Source: Cerioporus squamosus
Lineage: Eukaryota; Basidiomycota; Agaricomycetes; Polyporales; Polyporaceae
DNA: 20,359 nt
Reading direction: 5' to 3'
NCBI GenBank assembly: GCA_022592435.1
Contig: JABYQS010000497.1
Span: 1-20,359, forward strand
How positions within the stretch are numbered: position 1 is the stretch's first letter; each line of letters begins with the position of its first letter. Positions 10,799 to 19,707 of this stretch are shown here, one piece after another. The translations under genes and the position numbers were made by a program. The notes under the pieces were generated by a model. That model was not told the origin of the DNA. It saw nothing but the letters and a program-made list of their open reading frames with translations, and did not search any database.

Positions 10799-11176
10799 CA
10801 CAATTGCTGAGGTAGGCAAGGGGGTGGACTTTCAGGGTTCAAGACTCAGGTGGTGGTGACGATGACAGGAGGAGAGAAACATGTGGCACTGGCAGCGTGG
10901 CAGCGGCATGGTCGGGCGATTTATGACCGAGGAGAAAAAGTAAGGGAGAGAGTACGTATCTGCATTGTGACCACTGCTCTTTACATCGTAGACGTCTACA
11001 GGCTCGTCCTCGATATCCATGCCGGGATGCCTCAATCACCCCATCCTTCCACCTCCAATCTACACCAAGTCCAATTGCCGGCGATCGACTGATCGCTCTG
11101 AGCTCTGTCGTCTATCGCAGAGGTATGATTCCCGTAAGTCATTCCAGTCAACAGATTTGAGCAAGAAACGCACCGA
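10799..11176. other. intergenic region upstream of the coiled-coil gene
   Basis: Presumed promoter region of the minus-strand coiled-coil gene, with short overlapping frames only. I see no clear motif, repeat or RNA gene. Confidence 0.45.
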
Positions 11177-11480
11177 TCACCAGGTTGGGAGCGCGATGGA
11201 CCTCCAAGCACGAGTCATGGCTCTCGAAGAGCACGCAAAGAGAAAAATTGGTGATCGGAGGACGACAGCACCAGAGTAGTCTGAATCGAGTTTCGCAAAG
11301 GGCGCGAAGCCCCACATGCGCGAGCCGCGAAGTGCACTGAAGGACGCGACAACCCACCGATCCTCTTGGCCCACGAACGAATCGCAGGCCGACGAGGTGG
11401 CGAGTGTGCGCCCGATCCCTGCGCCGTATCCCAAAGTCCGCGTCCACCCCTCGACGCCGAAGCGTGTCTCCGAGGCCCGA
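11177..11480 (-). other. coding-like island, unassigned exon
   Basis: On the minus strand a frame from about 11480 to the stop at 11177 shows the G/C-ending codon bias typical of exons here. It reads RFGVEGWTRTLGYGAGIGRT, later DRWVVASFSALRGSRMWGF and LDSDYSGAVVLRSP. A TGA lies just upstream in the same frame, next to possible acceptors (GACGCAG, GTGAAG), so it could be a terminal exon of a spliced gene. It might be a 3' exon of the 11750-12127 gene under alternative splicing, or an independent small gene. No family is recognised. Plus-strand frames at 11316-11591 and 11404-11757 overlap it and are also fairly G/C-biased, so the assignment is weak. Confidence 0.3.
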
Positions 11481-11564
11481 AGGAGGCTTCACCTGCGTCC
11501 GCCGAGACAAGCTCGACTTGTTCAGGCCCGACCCTGGAGCGGACTGTATTTCTGGTGCGACGCT

Positions 11565-11580
11565 CGGTCTGTTCAGACCG
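11565..11580. promoter_or_regulatory. 16-bp perfect inverted repeat
   Basis: CGGTCTGTTCAGACCG is self-complementary (7-bp arms around TT). A related half-site string, TTGTTCAGGCCCGACCC, lies about 50 bp to the left near 11519. It resembles a binding site for a dimeric factor such as a CGG-type zinc cluster protein, but its location relative to promoters is unclear. Confidence 0.35.
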
Positions 11581-11749
11581 GACCCAGCTAGAGTCTATCG
11601 AGAGGGATTAGAATGCTCAGACCTTAGCCCGCTCACAATAATGGACGAGGGGGGCGTCCTGTGCGGCGTGAGCCTCGCGGCTTTGGTGCTGTCGTCGTTG
11701 GGGGAGAGCAAGCAGAAGCGGCAGCAATTTTGCCTTCCGGGCGGCTCGC

Positions 11750-12127
11750 TCACGTGACCGCGCCGCGATTGAGGAACTCGCGCACACGATCGAGCGCCGT
11801 CGCGTCGTCCTTACCACGATGAGCAGCTCCTGTCCCCACGTCCCCGCCGTCCCCGAGCCCGCTGCCAACGCTGGGAGAGGCATGTCCATTGTCGTTCGAC
11901 GTGCTGACTGCTGTACCGCCAATGCCCCTGCGATAACGGCGGAAACAGCGTGCAGGCTGCGGTTCGCGACGGTGGCGGTCGTCCGGGAGACGATCTGGGG
12001 AAGGCGAAAGCAGCATTAGGCGGACACCAGATAGACACCTCCGCTCGTCGTCTTCTGACGGCTGAGAATCTGACATCACATCCTCGATGTACGCCTCATC
12101 GTCCCCGATGCTGATAGGCCCCAGCAC
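11750..12127 (-). CDS. small acidic/Gly-rich protein, function unknown
   Basis: The frame from ATG 12127 is open without splicing for 125 codons. It begins MLGPISIGDDEAYIEDVMSD, continues with an acidic stretch (SDSQPSEDDERR) and ends with GKDDATALDRVREFLNRGAVT. The first and last thirds have strong coding bias, but the middle (CLSGVRLMLLSPSPDRLP...) does not. That middle is bounded by donor GTGTCT and acceptor TTATCGCAG, and removing it (about 108 nt) keeps the frame, giving a product near 89 aa ending identically. A shorter 44-nt intron (branch CCTAATG, acceptor CCCCAG) would shift the frame to an Arg-rich tail. I favour the in-frame intron. The gene is divergent from the methyltransferase gene, 200 bp away between start codons, so they may share a promoter. 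No family is recognised. Confidence 0.5.
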   Translation of the reverse strand: MLGPISIGDDEAYIEDVMSDSQPSEDDERRCLSGVRLMLLSPSPDRLPDDRHRREPQPARCFRRYRRGIGGTAVSTSNDNGHASPSVGSGLGDGGDVGTGAAHRGKDDATALDRVREFLNRGAVT

Positions 12128-12327
12128 CGTGCCAGTCTTTCGGCGCCCGTCGTCCCCGCCGGTCCGCTCGCTGCTGCTGGTAACCGCGGTCAGCTCTGCC
12201 CCCCGCTATAAGACGCGACTGCCCGCTGTCCTGCGCTGCTCCTTACACACCTACCCATCACACGACACCCACTCGCCTTGCGCACTCTCCAAAGTCAGTT
12301 GCGCGTCTCCTCTCTCTTGCGCATACC
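12128..12327. promoter_or_regulatory. shared divergent promoter region
   Basis: The 200 bp between the two divergent start codons. A TATAAG at 12207-12212 lies 116 bp upstream of the methyltransferase ATG. A CT-rich stretch (TCTCCTCTCTCTTGCGCA) sits just before that ATG, as is common at fungal transcription starts and leaders. Confidence 0.45.
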
Positions 12328-14624
12328 ATGTCCAGTCTCGTGAGCTCGCTGGTCTCAACCTCTGCAACGTACATCAAGAGCCCTGTGTGTTCGCTTGCAG
12401 AGAAAGCAGCTACTAGGTGAGGTCGCGTCCACATTGGTATTGAAGGGGCTTGTTTACTAAACGACCTGAAGCCTGCTCCAACTCATCTCACACGGAACGC
12501 TCATCATCCACACACCCGAACGCACATACCGCTTTGGAGAGCGCAACGAGACTGACGAAGATGAAGACTCGTCAGACGCGCTGGTGGCTGAGCTCACAGT
12601 ACGCAATCCGAACTTCTGGCTGCGTCTCTGCGCCATGGGCGACCTCGGTTTCTCCGAAGCATACATGTACGGGGAAATAGACTGCGAGAATCTCGTCAAA
12701 GTCTTCCAGGTACGATAATATGGATTTCCTTCCTCGCCCGATCTCAGCTTGCGCTAATGCCCGAACTCTTTTGTACAGGTTTTCCTCGCCAACCGAGCTC
12801 AGCTCTCTTCCATAGACAACTCCCTATTTTCCAAAGTGGCAGGGAGCTTACCAGACATCGGTGTGACCTCGCGCATAGTCAACACTGTGACGAACGCGAG
12901 GAAGAACATCAGCGCCCACTATGACATCAGCAACGCGATGTTCATGGGTCAGTATATGCGCATGTTCTTGACTATATGCGCGGTGGTGTAGCTGATCTAG
13001 TCATCCCGTATAGGTTTCCTGTCGAAGGACATGACCTACTCCTGTGCCATCTTCCCTGACCTGGACGGCGACCTCCGTCGGCCAGGCTCGAGCTCGAGCT
13101 CAAGCCACCATGCTTCTCCCCGCCGGAGCACGAGCAGTACTCCCCCCCTCACAGGGGCGTCCACCCCAGCCACGCTCGCCGACCTCGACGCGCACGACGC
13201 GCCAAAAGACCTCCAGCTCGGCGCACTGGGCCTGCTCTCCGCCGAGGGCGCGTTCAGGAGGATCAGAACCCTCGTCTCGGACGTAGAGGACCCGCTCGAG
13301 GCTGCGCAGTACCGCAAACTGCATCACATCATCCGCAAGGCGGACATCCGCCCCGGGCACAGGGTACGCATACACTCGCTCTTTGCCCTTTCCCGATCTC
13401 AATTCTGACGCTGACGCTGACCCCCCGCAGGTGCTCGAAATCGGCTCCGGGTGGGGCTCGATGTCGCTCCTGATCACGTCGACGATCCCGGGCACGACCG
13501 TGGACACGCTCACGCTCTCGACGCAGCAGGCCGAGCTCGCGCGCAAACGCGCGGCGGACGCGGGCCTGTCGGATCGCATCAGGGTGCATCTCATGGACTA
13601 CAGGAACATGCCACCGGAGTGGGAGGGCGCGTTCGACAGGCTTGTGAGTGTGGAGATGGTGGAGGCGGTCGGTCGGGAGTACATGGAGGTCAGTTCTTGT
13701 GCACGCGCGCTGGACTTTTGGTTGGAAGAGAGTGAGGTTGACTGTATGATTCTGCGCAGACGTATTGGGCGAAGATCGACTGGGCGCTGAACAAGGAGAC
13801 GGGCGTCGGTGTCGTACAAGGGATCACGATCCCAGAAGCAAGTGGGTCGTCTCCTGATCACCTCATCGTGTCGGTCTTCTCACCATTGGCATGTGCCGCA
13901 CTCACAGGATTCGAGCAGTATATGCGGGAGGTCGACTTCATACGGAAATGGGTACGTCGCTGATACCTGTCACCGTGAATCGTGGACCGTCGCTGACACA
14001 ACCCCGTGCTCCTCCAGAGTGAGCCACTATTGCAGTCGTACTGGTTCGTGTCAGCTGATCCACGTTCTCAGTCTTCCCCGGGGGATTCCTCCCAACGCTC
14101 ACTTTCATGGTCGAGACGCTCACAAAAGGCTCGCAAGGCCGACTCGTCGTCGACTCGGTGTCAAACATCGGTCCGCACTACGCGCGGACGCTGCGTGAGT
14201 GGCGGAGGCGCTTCGAGGCGCACTTTGAGGACATCGTTGTTCCAGGTGCGTCACTCCTCGACCTTGCGTCGCATGCATTGCTTGCTTATGCTGTTGTACC
14301 CTGTGCGCAGCGCTAAAGGCCGAGTATCCCGGGGTTATGGACTCGGACGACGCGAAGGCACAAGAGGAGATCGAGGTCTTCCGGCGGAAGTGGATATACT
14401 ACTAGTACGTCTCCCGTGCACTGCCAACGTCAACACACTTCGAACTGACTTTGCGCCTTCAGCTGCTATTGCGAGGTAGGGTTCACGACGAGGCGTCTTG
14501 GCGGTGTGTATTTCAATAGTGTTCTTCGGCTTGCCTCAAGGCTTACGCTGACATGTCTGCAGACCACATCATTGCTTTCAGTCGAGAAGGGAACGTAGAG
14601 TATGGGTGCCAGGTCTATGCATAA
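12328..14624 (+). CDS. cyclopropane-fatty-acyl-phospholipid synthase-like SAM methyltransferase
   Basis: By family it transfers a methylene/methyl group from S-adenosylmethionine to an unsaturated acyl chain of a membrane lipid; the real substrate here is unknown. Twelve exons: 12328-12416, 12472-12709, 12779-12947, 13014-13363, 13431-13688, 13760-13841, 13908-13951, 14018 (one base), 14072-14245, 14311-14404, 14463-14503, 14563-14624; 1602 nt, 533 aa. Visible motifs are TYRFGE, ISAHYDISNAMF, DMTYSCAIF (Cys176), the SAM-binding loop VLEIGSGWGS (283-292), SVEMVEAVG, WIFPGGFLPTL (from 410) and the C-terminal GFTTRRLGDHIIAFSREGN. All splice sites are GT-AG with consistent phases. Compared with bacterial Cfa there is an extra Ser/Pro-rich segment of about 80 residues (roughly 181-259) between YSCAIF and LEAAQYRKL. 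Related sphingolipid C9-methyltransferases share the fold, but I see no N-terminal membrane pair. Confidence 0.88.
14018..14018 (+). other. candidate single-nucleotide exon
   Basis: Exon 7 ends on TGG at 13951. The next clear exon begins TC TTC CCC at 14072, one base short of frame. An A at 14018 is flanked by CTCCAG on the left and GTGAGC on the right. It completes ATC (Ile), giving Trp-Ile-Phe-Pro-Gly-Gly, which matches the conserved Ile-Phe-Pro-Gly-Gly of the family. The left intron (13952-14017, 66 nt) has GTACGT and CTGAC; the right intron (14019-14071, 53 nt) has GTGAGC, CTGAT and TCTCAG. Confidence 0.6.
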
Positions 14625-15260
14625 AGCACTGATATTGAGGGATTCGGCCTAATACTTATTGACGTTGTGTTCTTGTAGATGTGTAGATGTATCCTACTGA
14701 TAGAGCCAGCGGGGAGAGATGGTGAAGCTGCTCGACGATTGACTGAACGATATCGCAATGTCGTACACTACCAGAGTAAGGACAAGGACCGATTGGCTTG
14801 AATATCATGACATAAGCAGCATGTACTACACGATGACCGCGCCGCGCTTCACCTGGATCCACATGCAAGGTACGCATACATTGTGTTCTGTGTTCAAAGG
14901 CAACACTTCCTCGCAGCAATCTCCCTCCGGCGACTTCCAAGTTTCCACAGATGATCTTACTGAGAGGCCACTCAGGTAAGCAGAGGTACCGGCGTTGGTA
15001 CGTATGCATTCGACCGTGATTCGACTACGACTGACGAGTGCTTCATGCACTGAGCGGCAGGTGGAAGGATTGCGCCTCGGCGTACGTAACTATCAGCCTT
15101 CTGTGTGGGAGAAAGAAGGATATCCAGGACGAAACACTGATGTTGCTTAAATTTTCTGGATCGAGACAACAATAGGGCGCGGGGCTGTTGCTCCCGACGC
15201 GCATGCCAGTCTACCCCGCCGCCAGCTCCCCACCGCCGCTGGAAGCGACGCGCTTTGGCC
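14625..15260. other. intergenic region between methyltransferase and F-box gene C
   Basis: About 640 bp between two plus-strand genes, expected to hold the methyltransferase 3' end and the promoter of F-box gene C. Small frames on both strands overlap each other. I see no clear TATA box, repeat or RNA gene. Confidence 0.5.
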
Positions 15261-16862
15261 ATGAACAGCAGCGCAGTGCATCAGTCGCTGGCCATCCAAG
15301 AGGTCCTGCGCAACATCTGTTCCTTCCTGGCCGACTCGGGCCCTACCCTGTCCGGTCTCGCAAGATGCAACAGGGCTATCCACGAAGTCGCGGTCCCGAT
15401 CCTCTGGAAGGACGTACCGAACCTGGTCCCCTTCCTCAAGTGCTTCCCGGAGAGGTCGTGCATCATTGAGGCCGGCGAATTCGTGAGTTCACTACTTCGT
15501 TGACTTTACGCGTCAGAGTATGACGCAGATGTCGCACAGCGGTTCGTCCACTTGCTTGGCCCGCGCGACTGGGACAGAGTGTTGCACTACTCTCAGCACG
15601 TTCGCCGCCTTGGTGTCGAACCTGCGTCCGCGTCCATCTCAGACATCCGGATCAGCGACCGATCATTGCGAGAGCTCAGTGTGTTTCGTCCTCCCAGGGA
15701 GGTGTTCCCAAAGCTCCGCGCCTTCTTCTGGCGCGGCCTCGGGGTTCATGACGAGCACCTCCCCATCGTTCTGACGCTCCTGGGCTCCGGGCTTAAGCAG
15801 ATCGTGATCGGTGGATGGGCCCTCCAAAACGACAAAAGGCACAGCCTTGCCGCGGCCGTATCATACGTCGCCGAGCGGTTCACCCTCGCTTCTGAGCTGG
15901 AGTTGTCATTCGCGCGATTATCAACTATGACATCCGCTGGAGCGAGGACCAGCTCCGCGCTCGCGTCTGTACCGCAGAGCCTGAAGGGCCTGACAACATT
16001 CGTCTGTGGGGATATCCCGCTCACGCATGGGACACTCGTGGCCCTAGGTCACTTACCCGCCCTCGTCCAACTCGCCATCCGTCTGCCTTCCCCTATGCCC
16101 CGCGTCCGCAGTGATGCAGCCATAGGACTATTCCAACGCCTAGAGCGGCTCACGATTACGACCAAGGTCGTCGATTACAACATGCTCAGTCTAACTCTGA
16201 AGTTCCCGAAGGTCGGGGCCGCGGATGTGAGAGTCATCGGGGACCTCAGGCAAGCTGATATCGCGATGCTGTTCTCGTCGATCTCCCGGCAGTTCTCTGC
16301 CACCTCGCTCGTGGATCTCTCGGTCACCTCGGTTGGACCCGTCAATTCAAACAGCGCAACTACCATTAGACCAGAAAATCTCGAGCGGCTGTTCGTGTTC
16401 AACCAGCTGCGAAAGCTGCACGTCGACGTGAAGTGCCGATACAAACTCGACAATACTGTATTCAGCAAGCTGTCTCCTTCGTGCCCCCACCTCCGGAGCC
16501 TGGCTATCGGTGGACAGAAGGGGTGTCTGCATGACAAGGTCCCGACCATTCAAGCGCTTTCGGAGTTCGCAATCTACTGCTCGGACTTGGAAGTCTTGGA
16601 GGTGTGCTTTAACGCCACCCATGCTCTCTCCCGGTCCGACGTTCAAGACGCACTCCCGTTCACCAGCAACTCCCCACTACACACCCTCAACGTTGTCCGG
16701 TCACCGATTGCGCACCCTGAGGCTGTCGCGGCGTATCTAGCACGGATCTTCCCCAAGCTGTGCAACGGGCACGTCTGCTGGGGCAAGTTTCCGAGCAACG
16801 CAGATGGCCGGTCATGGCAGAGTGGTTGGGAGGAGGTCAAACGGCACCTCCCATGGAAGTGA
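15261..16862 (+). CDS. F-box/LRR-like protein C
   Basis: A probable SCF ubiquitin-ligase adaptor and the best preserved of the three paralogues. Exon 1 (15261-15482) starts MNSSAVHQSLAIQEVLRNIC and carries the F-box (LSGLARCNRAIHEVAVPILW) and NLVPFLKCFPE. The intron starts GTGAGT at 15483. I prefer acceptor CACAG (57 nt, branch TATGAC), so that exon 2 begins RFVHLLGPRDWDRVLHYS at 15540. A 36-nt intron ending TCAGAG is also in frame and would add seven residues. Exon 2 (15540-16862) has degenerate leucine-rich repeats and ends SPIAHPEAVAAYLARIFPKL then KRHLPWK. About 514 aa. It aligns with genes A and B along its length, especially at the DW motif after the intron and at the SPI...ARIFP region near the end. 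It lies on the strand opposite to A and B. Confidence 0.85.
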
Positions 16863-17334
16863 CGGATGGGTGGGAACGAGAGTATAGGATAGGATACGTG
16901 CCACAGCGATGGGTATGTGATGGTGTGTAGTTGCCTTCAGTATGAGTATCGCGCTGAACCTACGTGCCGATCTAGCGGAGTCCTTACTAGCAGTTGCCCT
17001 AATATTTGGGAGTCTGCAGCTCAGACGTCGTAAACCTTGTCCAGCATGTCAAAGTTCCCGCTGTCTTCGTGTACTTACTAATCATACTGGAAAACTGGCG
17101 GCCAAAGCGGCAGAACGACGCCTTCCTCGTTACGGCTGTCGGTTCTACTTGTGGCCGTTAATACGGGTCTATGCATTCCAAAGTGAAGGAATCATTGTCG
17201 ACCGCCTATACTTATGGGGGCGGACAGTTCGGCGCGCGACACGACGGTGACAAAAACGCGTTATGTCACACAACAGTTTGCTTCGAGGAGTCACGCACAC
17301 AGTGAGGGTCCGAGTTGGTGATGAAGTCTGAACC
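16863..17334. other. intergenic region between F-box gene C and the LTR
   Basis: About 470 bp. A 102-codon plus-strand frame at 16942-17250 lacks the exon-like codon bias and any recognisable motif, so I do not call it. The region probably holds the 3' end of gene C and the flank of the retroelement insertion. Confidence 0.5.
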
Positions 17335-17355
17335 TGTGAAGGCAAGTCGCAACGA

Positions 17356-17531
17356 CTAGCAGACGAGTGGACAACACGAGTCCTCAGTCAGTAGAGCAAA
17401 AGACTGATAGCATAGACACAAGTACCTAGCAGACGAGTGGACAACACGAGCTACAAAGTACTTGTAAGTAAAGCATAAGTAAGCATAGGTAGGCGAGTAC
17501 TTACTCCTCAGTCAGTAGAGCAAAAGACTGA
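17356..17531. repeat. interleaved direct repeats inside the LTR
   Basis: A 25-bp word starting CTAGCAGACGAGTGG occurs at 17356-17380 and 17426-17450. A 27-bp word starting TCCTCAGTCAGTAGAGC occurs at 17381-17407 and 17505-17531. In the left copy the two words are adjacent; in the right copy they are separated by 54 bp. Confidence 0.9.
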
Positions 17532-17535
17532 GGAG
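17504..17535 (-). promoter_or_regulatory. 10-bp stem hairpin just downstream of the LTR TATA box
   Basis: CTCCTCAGTC and GACTGAGGAG are perfectly complementary around a 12-nt loop. On the minus strand the stem begins about 21 nt after the TATA box, so it would sit at the very 5' end of the element transcript. Confidence 0.6.
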
Positions 17536-17555
17536 ACGAAGCCCAAGAGTCCCCC

Positions 17556-17562
17556 TTATATA
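17556..17562 (-). promoter_or_regulatory. TATA box in the LTR
   Basis: TATATAA on the minus strand, followed by GGGGG, in the middle of the LTR. This is the expected place for the retroelement promoter at the U3/R boundary. Confidence 0.6.
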
Positions 17563-17918
17563 CTGTGTCTGGAGTAGCATGAGTAAGCGACAGAAAGGAG
17601 AGCATAATGCTGTCTGAGTCAGAACGAGTAGGGATGACTCAGACGATGACGAAGATACGACAAATACGAGGTCACAAGGGCATGTCTAGTACAGCCCAGA
17701 GATATCTAGAAAGAACTAGAAAGGTCCGGAGCGTTGCAGAACGCACTGGAATGGACTGGAAACAAAGAGAAGCCAGGTAACCACATGGTTTCGTACAACG
17801 TACCCTAAAAGGAAAGGAAGAAGCATAGCCTAAGATCTAATCGTAAGAGGCTGTGCCCATAGCGCCTAATGCGCAACTAATGTCCATAGTCCATAGTAAG
17901 TTCAACACTCCCACTCGT

Positions 17919-19546
17919 TCAAGACGCGGAGGTAACGAGACCCGAATTTGCCACGAAGTACTCCATGACGTGCAGTGAAGCATTCTTGGTCAACGGATCT
18001 GCCAGATTCTCCTCACTAGGAATAGCATAGATGTCCATGTTTGGAGTCTCGGCATATTCGCGTACGAAGTGGTAGTGCGTCTCGACGTGCTTACAACGCC
18101 GGTCGACGGCTGGGTTCAACGCAAGGTGAATAGCACCATGGTTGTCGACGCACATCGGCGTAGCCGAGCCCATGTCATCCCCTAACTCATCGCCAAACGT
18201 CCTAAGCCACATCATCTGACGAGCAGTGTCTGAAGCCGCCTTGTACTCTGCCTCAGTGGACGAGAGAGAGACGGTCTGTTGACGTCGAGATGCCCAAGAC
18301 ACGGCACCTCCTGCCATCAGGAAGACGAAAGCGGTCTGCGAATGCCGATCGTCGCGATCTTCTGCCCAGTCTGAATCGGAATACGCGATCAGGCCAGCAT
18401 TAGATGCACCGTCATATCGTAGGCGATAATGCGATGTACCCCGGAGATACCGTAAGACATAGAGGAAGTCTATCAAGGTGATCGTCGGCAGGGTTCGCAC
18501 TGTACTTGCCCAGACGGTTGATGGCATACGAGATATCTGGTCGCGTCCCAAGACAGGCATAGAGAAGACTGCCCATCAAGCTCTGGAAACGCTGACGCAA
18601 CTTCGCCGGTGCTTCTGTGGTAGCAGCTTCGATAACTGCACCAGCAGGGAGAGGAGTACGCGCAGGCTTGCAGCTGGCCATCTGATAGTTCTCGAGAATG
18701 GCCTCGATGTACTCTTCCTGGTCGATGTCAAGTGTCCGTGAGAGACGATCTCGACGTATACGAAGACCAAGGAATCGCTGAATAGGACCCAAGTCCGTCA
18801 TCTTATACTGCTTGCCAAGCGCCTTCTTGACCTTGTCGATATGCCCTCGACTGTCACCCATGAGAAGTAGGTCGTCGACATAGAGGACAATGATCGTGAC
18901 ACGGTCTGGGTCTGAATCCCCCCCTTGTCGGCGATATACATAGACTCCGGCATCAGAGTATGTCCGAACAAATCCCTGTCCGATGAGCGATTCGTGAATC
19001 TTCTTGTTCCATTGGCGAGAGGCTTGCTTAAGACCGTAGATGGCCTTCTTAAGCAGACAAACGTAGTCCTCTTTGCCTTTCACGACCCAGCCCTCGGGTT
19101 GTTCCATGTAGACCTCCTCGTCCAAGTCCCCGTTGAGGAACGCAGTCTTAACGTCCATCGCATCGATCTCCCAGTCCTCTAGGGCAGCGTGCGCCAAGAG
19201 ATACCGGATAGACTCGAATCGAGCGACAGGAGAGAAGGTTTCGTGGTAGTCCTTCCCTAGACTTGCGTAAAGCCTCGTGCAACCAGACGTGCTTTGTAGC
19301 GACCGTCTGATTTACGATCATAGACCCAGCGACATGAGACAACGGATCGGTCCTTAGGACGAGGAACCAAGACCCAAGTCTTGTTCGCCATGAGAGACTC
19401 ATACTCCGAACGTTCAGCCGCAATCCAATGCTCACGATCTGGTGAAGCCATGGCGTCCTTATGATGCTCAGGAATGCCAGACTTATACCGCGAATAGAAG
19501 AGAGAGGCTAGGATTGCTTCTGCTTCACGCTGATCACTAGGCTGTA
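17919..19546 (-). pseudogene. copia polyprotein fragment: reverse transcriptase and RNase H
   Basis: From the 5' side the fragment shows the lead-in typical of copia RT (DAMASPDREHW, YESLMANKTWVLV, YKARLVARGFTQ). RT blocks follow: MDVKTAFLNGDLDEEVYMEQ, YGLKQASRQWN, the catalytic VLYVDDLL and GTRPDISYAINRLGK. RNase H follows with YSDSDWAEDRDDRHS, VSLSSTEAEYKA and CVDNHGAIHL, and the end motif ADPLTK. Two breaks are visible: a frame change with an in-frame stop near 19260 after GFTQV, and another near 18465 between the RT end and VLRYLRGTSHYRL. The stop at 17919-17921 is 11 bp from the LTR. The sequence between the breaks is well preserved, which suggests a fairly young copy. Confidence 0.85.
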
Positions 19547-19547
19547 T

Positions 19548-19663
19548 CACGGGTGTCACAAACCCGTGCGGGTTTCCGTGGGTGTCACACGGGTACGGGT
19601 ACGGGTCACGGCATACTGAACCCGTGCCTAACCCGTGACCGTGCGCGGGTTGTGACACCCGTG
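19548..19663. mobile_element. 116-bp terminal-inverted-repeat (MITE-like) element
   Basis: The ends are CACGGGTGTCACAAACCCG and the reverse complement form CGGGTTGTGACACCCGTG. The interior is made of repeated ACGGGT/ACCCGT words. The element sits exactly where copia similarity stops. No target-site duplication is obvious (left flank GGCTGTAT, right flank AGCCACAT). Confidence 0.65.
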
Positions 19664-19707
19664 AGCCACATGCAAGATGTGCCTCTACAGCGGCAAGATC
19701 TGAACGT

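Larger units (their letters stand above)
17335..17907 (-). repeat. 3' LTR of the copia element
   Basis: On the minus strand the LTR runs from TGTTGAACTT to CTTGCCTTCACA (573 bp), with TG...CA ends and short matching inverted termini. It starts directly after the purine tract and 11 bp after the RNase H stop codon. It contains a TATATAA box (17562-17556 on the minus strand). The 5' LTR is not in the window, so ends and target-site duplication could not be verified. Confidence 0.7.
17335..19546 (-). mobile_element. truncated Ty1/copia LTR retrotransposon
   Basis: Read on the minus strand, the element shows the 3' half of a copia polyprotein (reverse transcriptase then RNase H), a purine-rich tract GAGTGGGAG, and a 3' LTR. 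Gag, protease, integrase and the 5' LTR are not present: copia similarity stops near 19546, at the edge of an inverted-repeat element. The order RT-RNase H with no integrase downstream fits copia and not gypsy. The coding part carries at least two frameshifts, so the copy looks dead. Confidence 0.85.

Noticed and set aside
11404..11757. 117-codon plus-strand frame with two LFRPDP words
   Set aside because: The repeated words come from a short DNA repeat around the 11565 palindrome, and the frame competes with a better biased minus-strand frame.
759..16862. Secondary-metabolite or defence gene cluster
   Set aside because: There is no core biosynthetic enzyme, transporter or cluster regulator. 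F-box genes, a protease and a lipid methyltransferase are not a known module.
16942..17250. 102-codon plus-strand frame between F-box gene C and the LTR
   Set aside because: It lacks codon bias and any domain. It is probably 3' flank sequence.
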